64,000 bases of DNA from Aquimarina intermedia. Its GTDB lineage: Bacteria > Bacteroidota > Bacteroidia > Flavobacteriales > Flavobacteriaceae. The DNA is taken from NCBI RefSeq assembly GCF_008124785.1, contig NZ_VNHU01000001.1, positions 186,001 to 250,000 on the forward strand, written 5' to 3'. Of the stretch, positions 63,216 through 64,000 are shown in pieces. Position numbers and translations under genes: made by a program. Within the stretch, counting starts at the first letter, position 1; each line of letters begins with the position of its first letter. The notes below the pieces were generated by a model. That model had not been told where the DNA came from. It saw only the letters and a list, made by a program, of their open reading frames with translations, and did no database searches.

Positions 63216-64000
63216 CTAATGTTCGAGCCATGAGGTATGATAATCATCGTCTGCAATTTTCATAGCAGCTTCGGTCACCATAAGAGGTTTAAACGTATCT
63301 ACCATCACCGCAAGTTCATCTGTTTTGGTTTTACCAATACTTCGTTCTACGGCACCGGGGTGTGGACCATGCGGAATACCTGCCGGATGTAATGAAATGT
63401 GCCCCGCATCGATATCATTTCTACTCATAAAATCACCATCAACATAATAGAGAACTTCGTCACTATCAATATTACTGTGATTATATGGTGCGGGGATACT
63501 ATCCGGGTGATAATCATAAAGTCTGGGAACAAATGAGCATACTACAAAGGCATCGGTTTCAAAGGTTTGGTGTACCGGCGGTGGTTGATGAATTCTTCCT
63601 GTAATAGGTTCAAAGTCATGAATGGAAAATGCATAAGGAAAATTATAACCGTCGTACCCGACTACATCAAAAGGATGTGTCGCATAGATCATATCAAAAA
63701 TCTCATCTTGCTTTTTGACTTTTAAAAGAAACTCACCCTTCTCATCATGGGTTTCTAGGGTGTGAGGAGGTCGCAAATCCCTTTCGCAAAAAGGAGAATG
63801 TTCCAATAATTGTCCAAACCAGTTTCTGTATCGTTTAGGAGTATAAATCGGCCTTCTCGATTCTACAATAAATAATCTGTTGTCACTCGTATCAAAGTCC
63901 ATTTGATAGATAGTTCCTCTGGGGACTACGATATAATCTCCATATTTAAAGTCTATGACACCCAAATGGCTGATAAAGCGACCACTTCCTTTGTGTATAA
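63216..64000 (-). CDS. hmgA: homogentisate 1,2-dioxygenase, 5' end beyond the window
   Basis: The C-terminal 261 residues of a homogentisate dioxygenase, which opens the ring of homogentisate to maleylacetoacetate. The frame stays open to the right edge, so the true start lies outside; the TTG at 63965 is internal. The iron site and substrate region are visible in FEPITGRIHQPPPVHQTF, FVPRLYDYHPDSIPAPYNHS and LHPAGIPHGPHPGA. Confidence 0.95.
   Translation of the reverse strand, partial: IHKGSGRFISHLGVIDFKYGDYIVVPRGTIYQMDFDTSDNRLFIVESRRPIYTPKRYRNWFGQLLEHSPFCERDLRPPHTLETHDEKGEFLLKVKKQDEIFDMIYATHPFDVVGYDGYNFPYAFSIHDFEPITGRIHQPPPVHQTFETDAFVVCSFVPRLYDYHPDSIPAPYNHSNIDSDEVLYYVDGDFMSRNDIDAGHISLHPAGIPHGPHPGAVERSIGKTKTDELAVMVDTFKPLMVTEAAMKIADDDYHTSWLEH

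Noticed and set aside
1..64000. CRISPR arrays, phage, insertion sequences or restriction-defence genes
   Set aside because: I saw no repeat-spacer array, transposase, integrase or defence gene. The only long repeat is the adhesin array.

Overview
The window is a stretch of an AT-rich Flavobacteriaceae (Bacteroidota) chromosome. The support is a type B T9SS adhesin with its PorP/SprF and PorE-like partners, two TonB-dependent receptors with CarboxypepD_reg-like N-termini, MKK-type lipoproteins, Bacteroidota -7 promoter boxes (TAnnTTTG) and the absence of Shine-Dalgarno sites. Almost everything is vertically inherited housekeeping sequence. I see no prophage, insertion sequence, CRISPR array or integron.

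Layout. 1-9.3 kb: the end of an AddB-like nuclease gene, an alpha/beta hydrolase, a three-gene putative metal-uptake operon (small Cys/His secreted protein, TonB receptor, lipoprotein), a gap with two copies of one unexplained RNA hairpin, a VF530-type protein, tRNA-Ala, GNAT, MATE and an enoyl-CoA hydratase. 9.3-19.2 kb: queD, lpxH, an orphan ABC ATPase, prolyl oligopeptidase, asd, mscL, alr-tdk, an acidic unknown protein and rsmI. 19.2-28.3 kb: a large unknown lipoprotein, a four-gene run (unknown protein, membrane protein, histidine kinase, LuxR-type regulator), an AhpD-like protein, recJ and a lipoprotein hydrolase. 28.3-35.8 kb: a Gre-like factor, an FAD oxidoreductase, accC-accB-fabH (fatty-acid initiation), rpmF-DUF177, pdxA and ribE.

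35.8-44.5 kb is the most distinctive region. It encodes an 1841-residue adhesin with nine tandem 285-bp Ig-like repeats and a T9SS C-terminal sorting domain, followed by a PorP/SprF protein and a PorE-like OmpA protein. Two matching palindromes lie upstream. Next comes a secreted papain-like protease gene broken by three in-frame stops around its active site, with a small secreted partner.

46-54 kb carries tRNA-Met, mce, rbfA, an FtsX-like permease, dusB, a PAP2 phosphatase, lepA, a HAD hydrolase and a membrane protein. 54-64 kb carries the second TonB receptor, a tight DUF3108-TDO-M23-pgi operon, and the tyrosine catabolism genes hpd and hmgA (the latter runs off the right edge). Tryptophan dioxygenase, hpd and hmgA together indicate aromatic amino acid catabolism.

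The least explained signals are the paired hairpin RNAs near 5.8-6.2 kb, the decayed protease with its clustered stops, the twin palindromes before the adhesin, an orphan plus-strand transcription unit near 61.6 kb, and several promoters placed so that the mRNA would start at the start codon.
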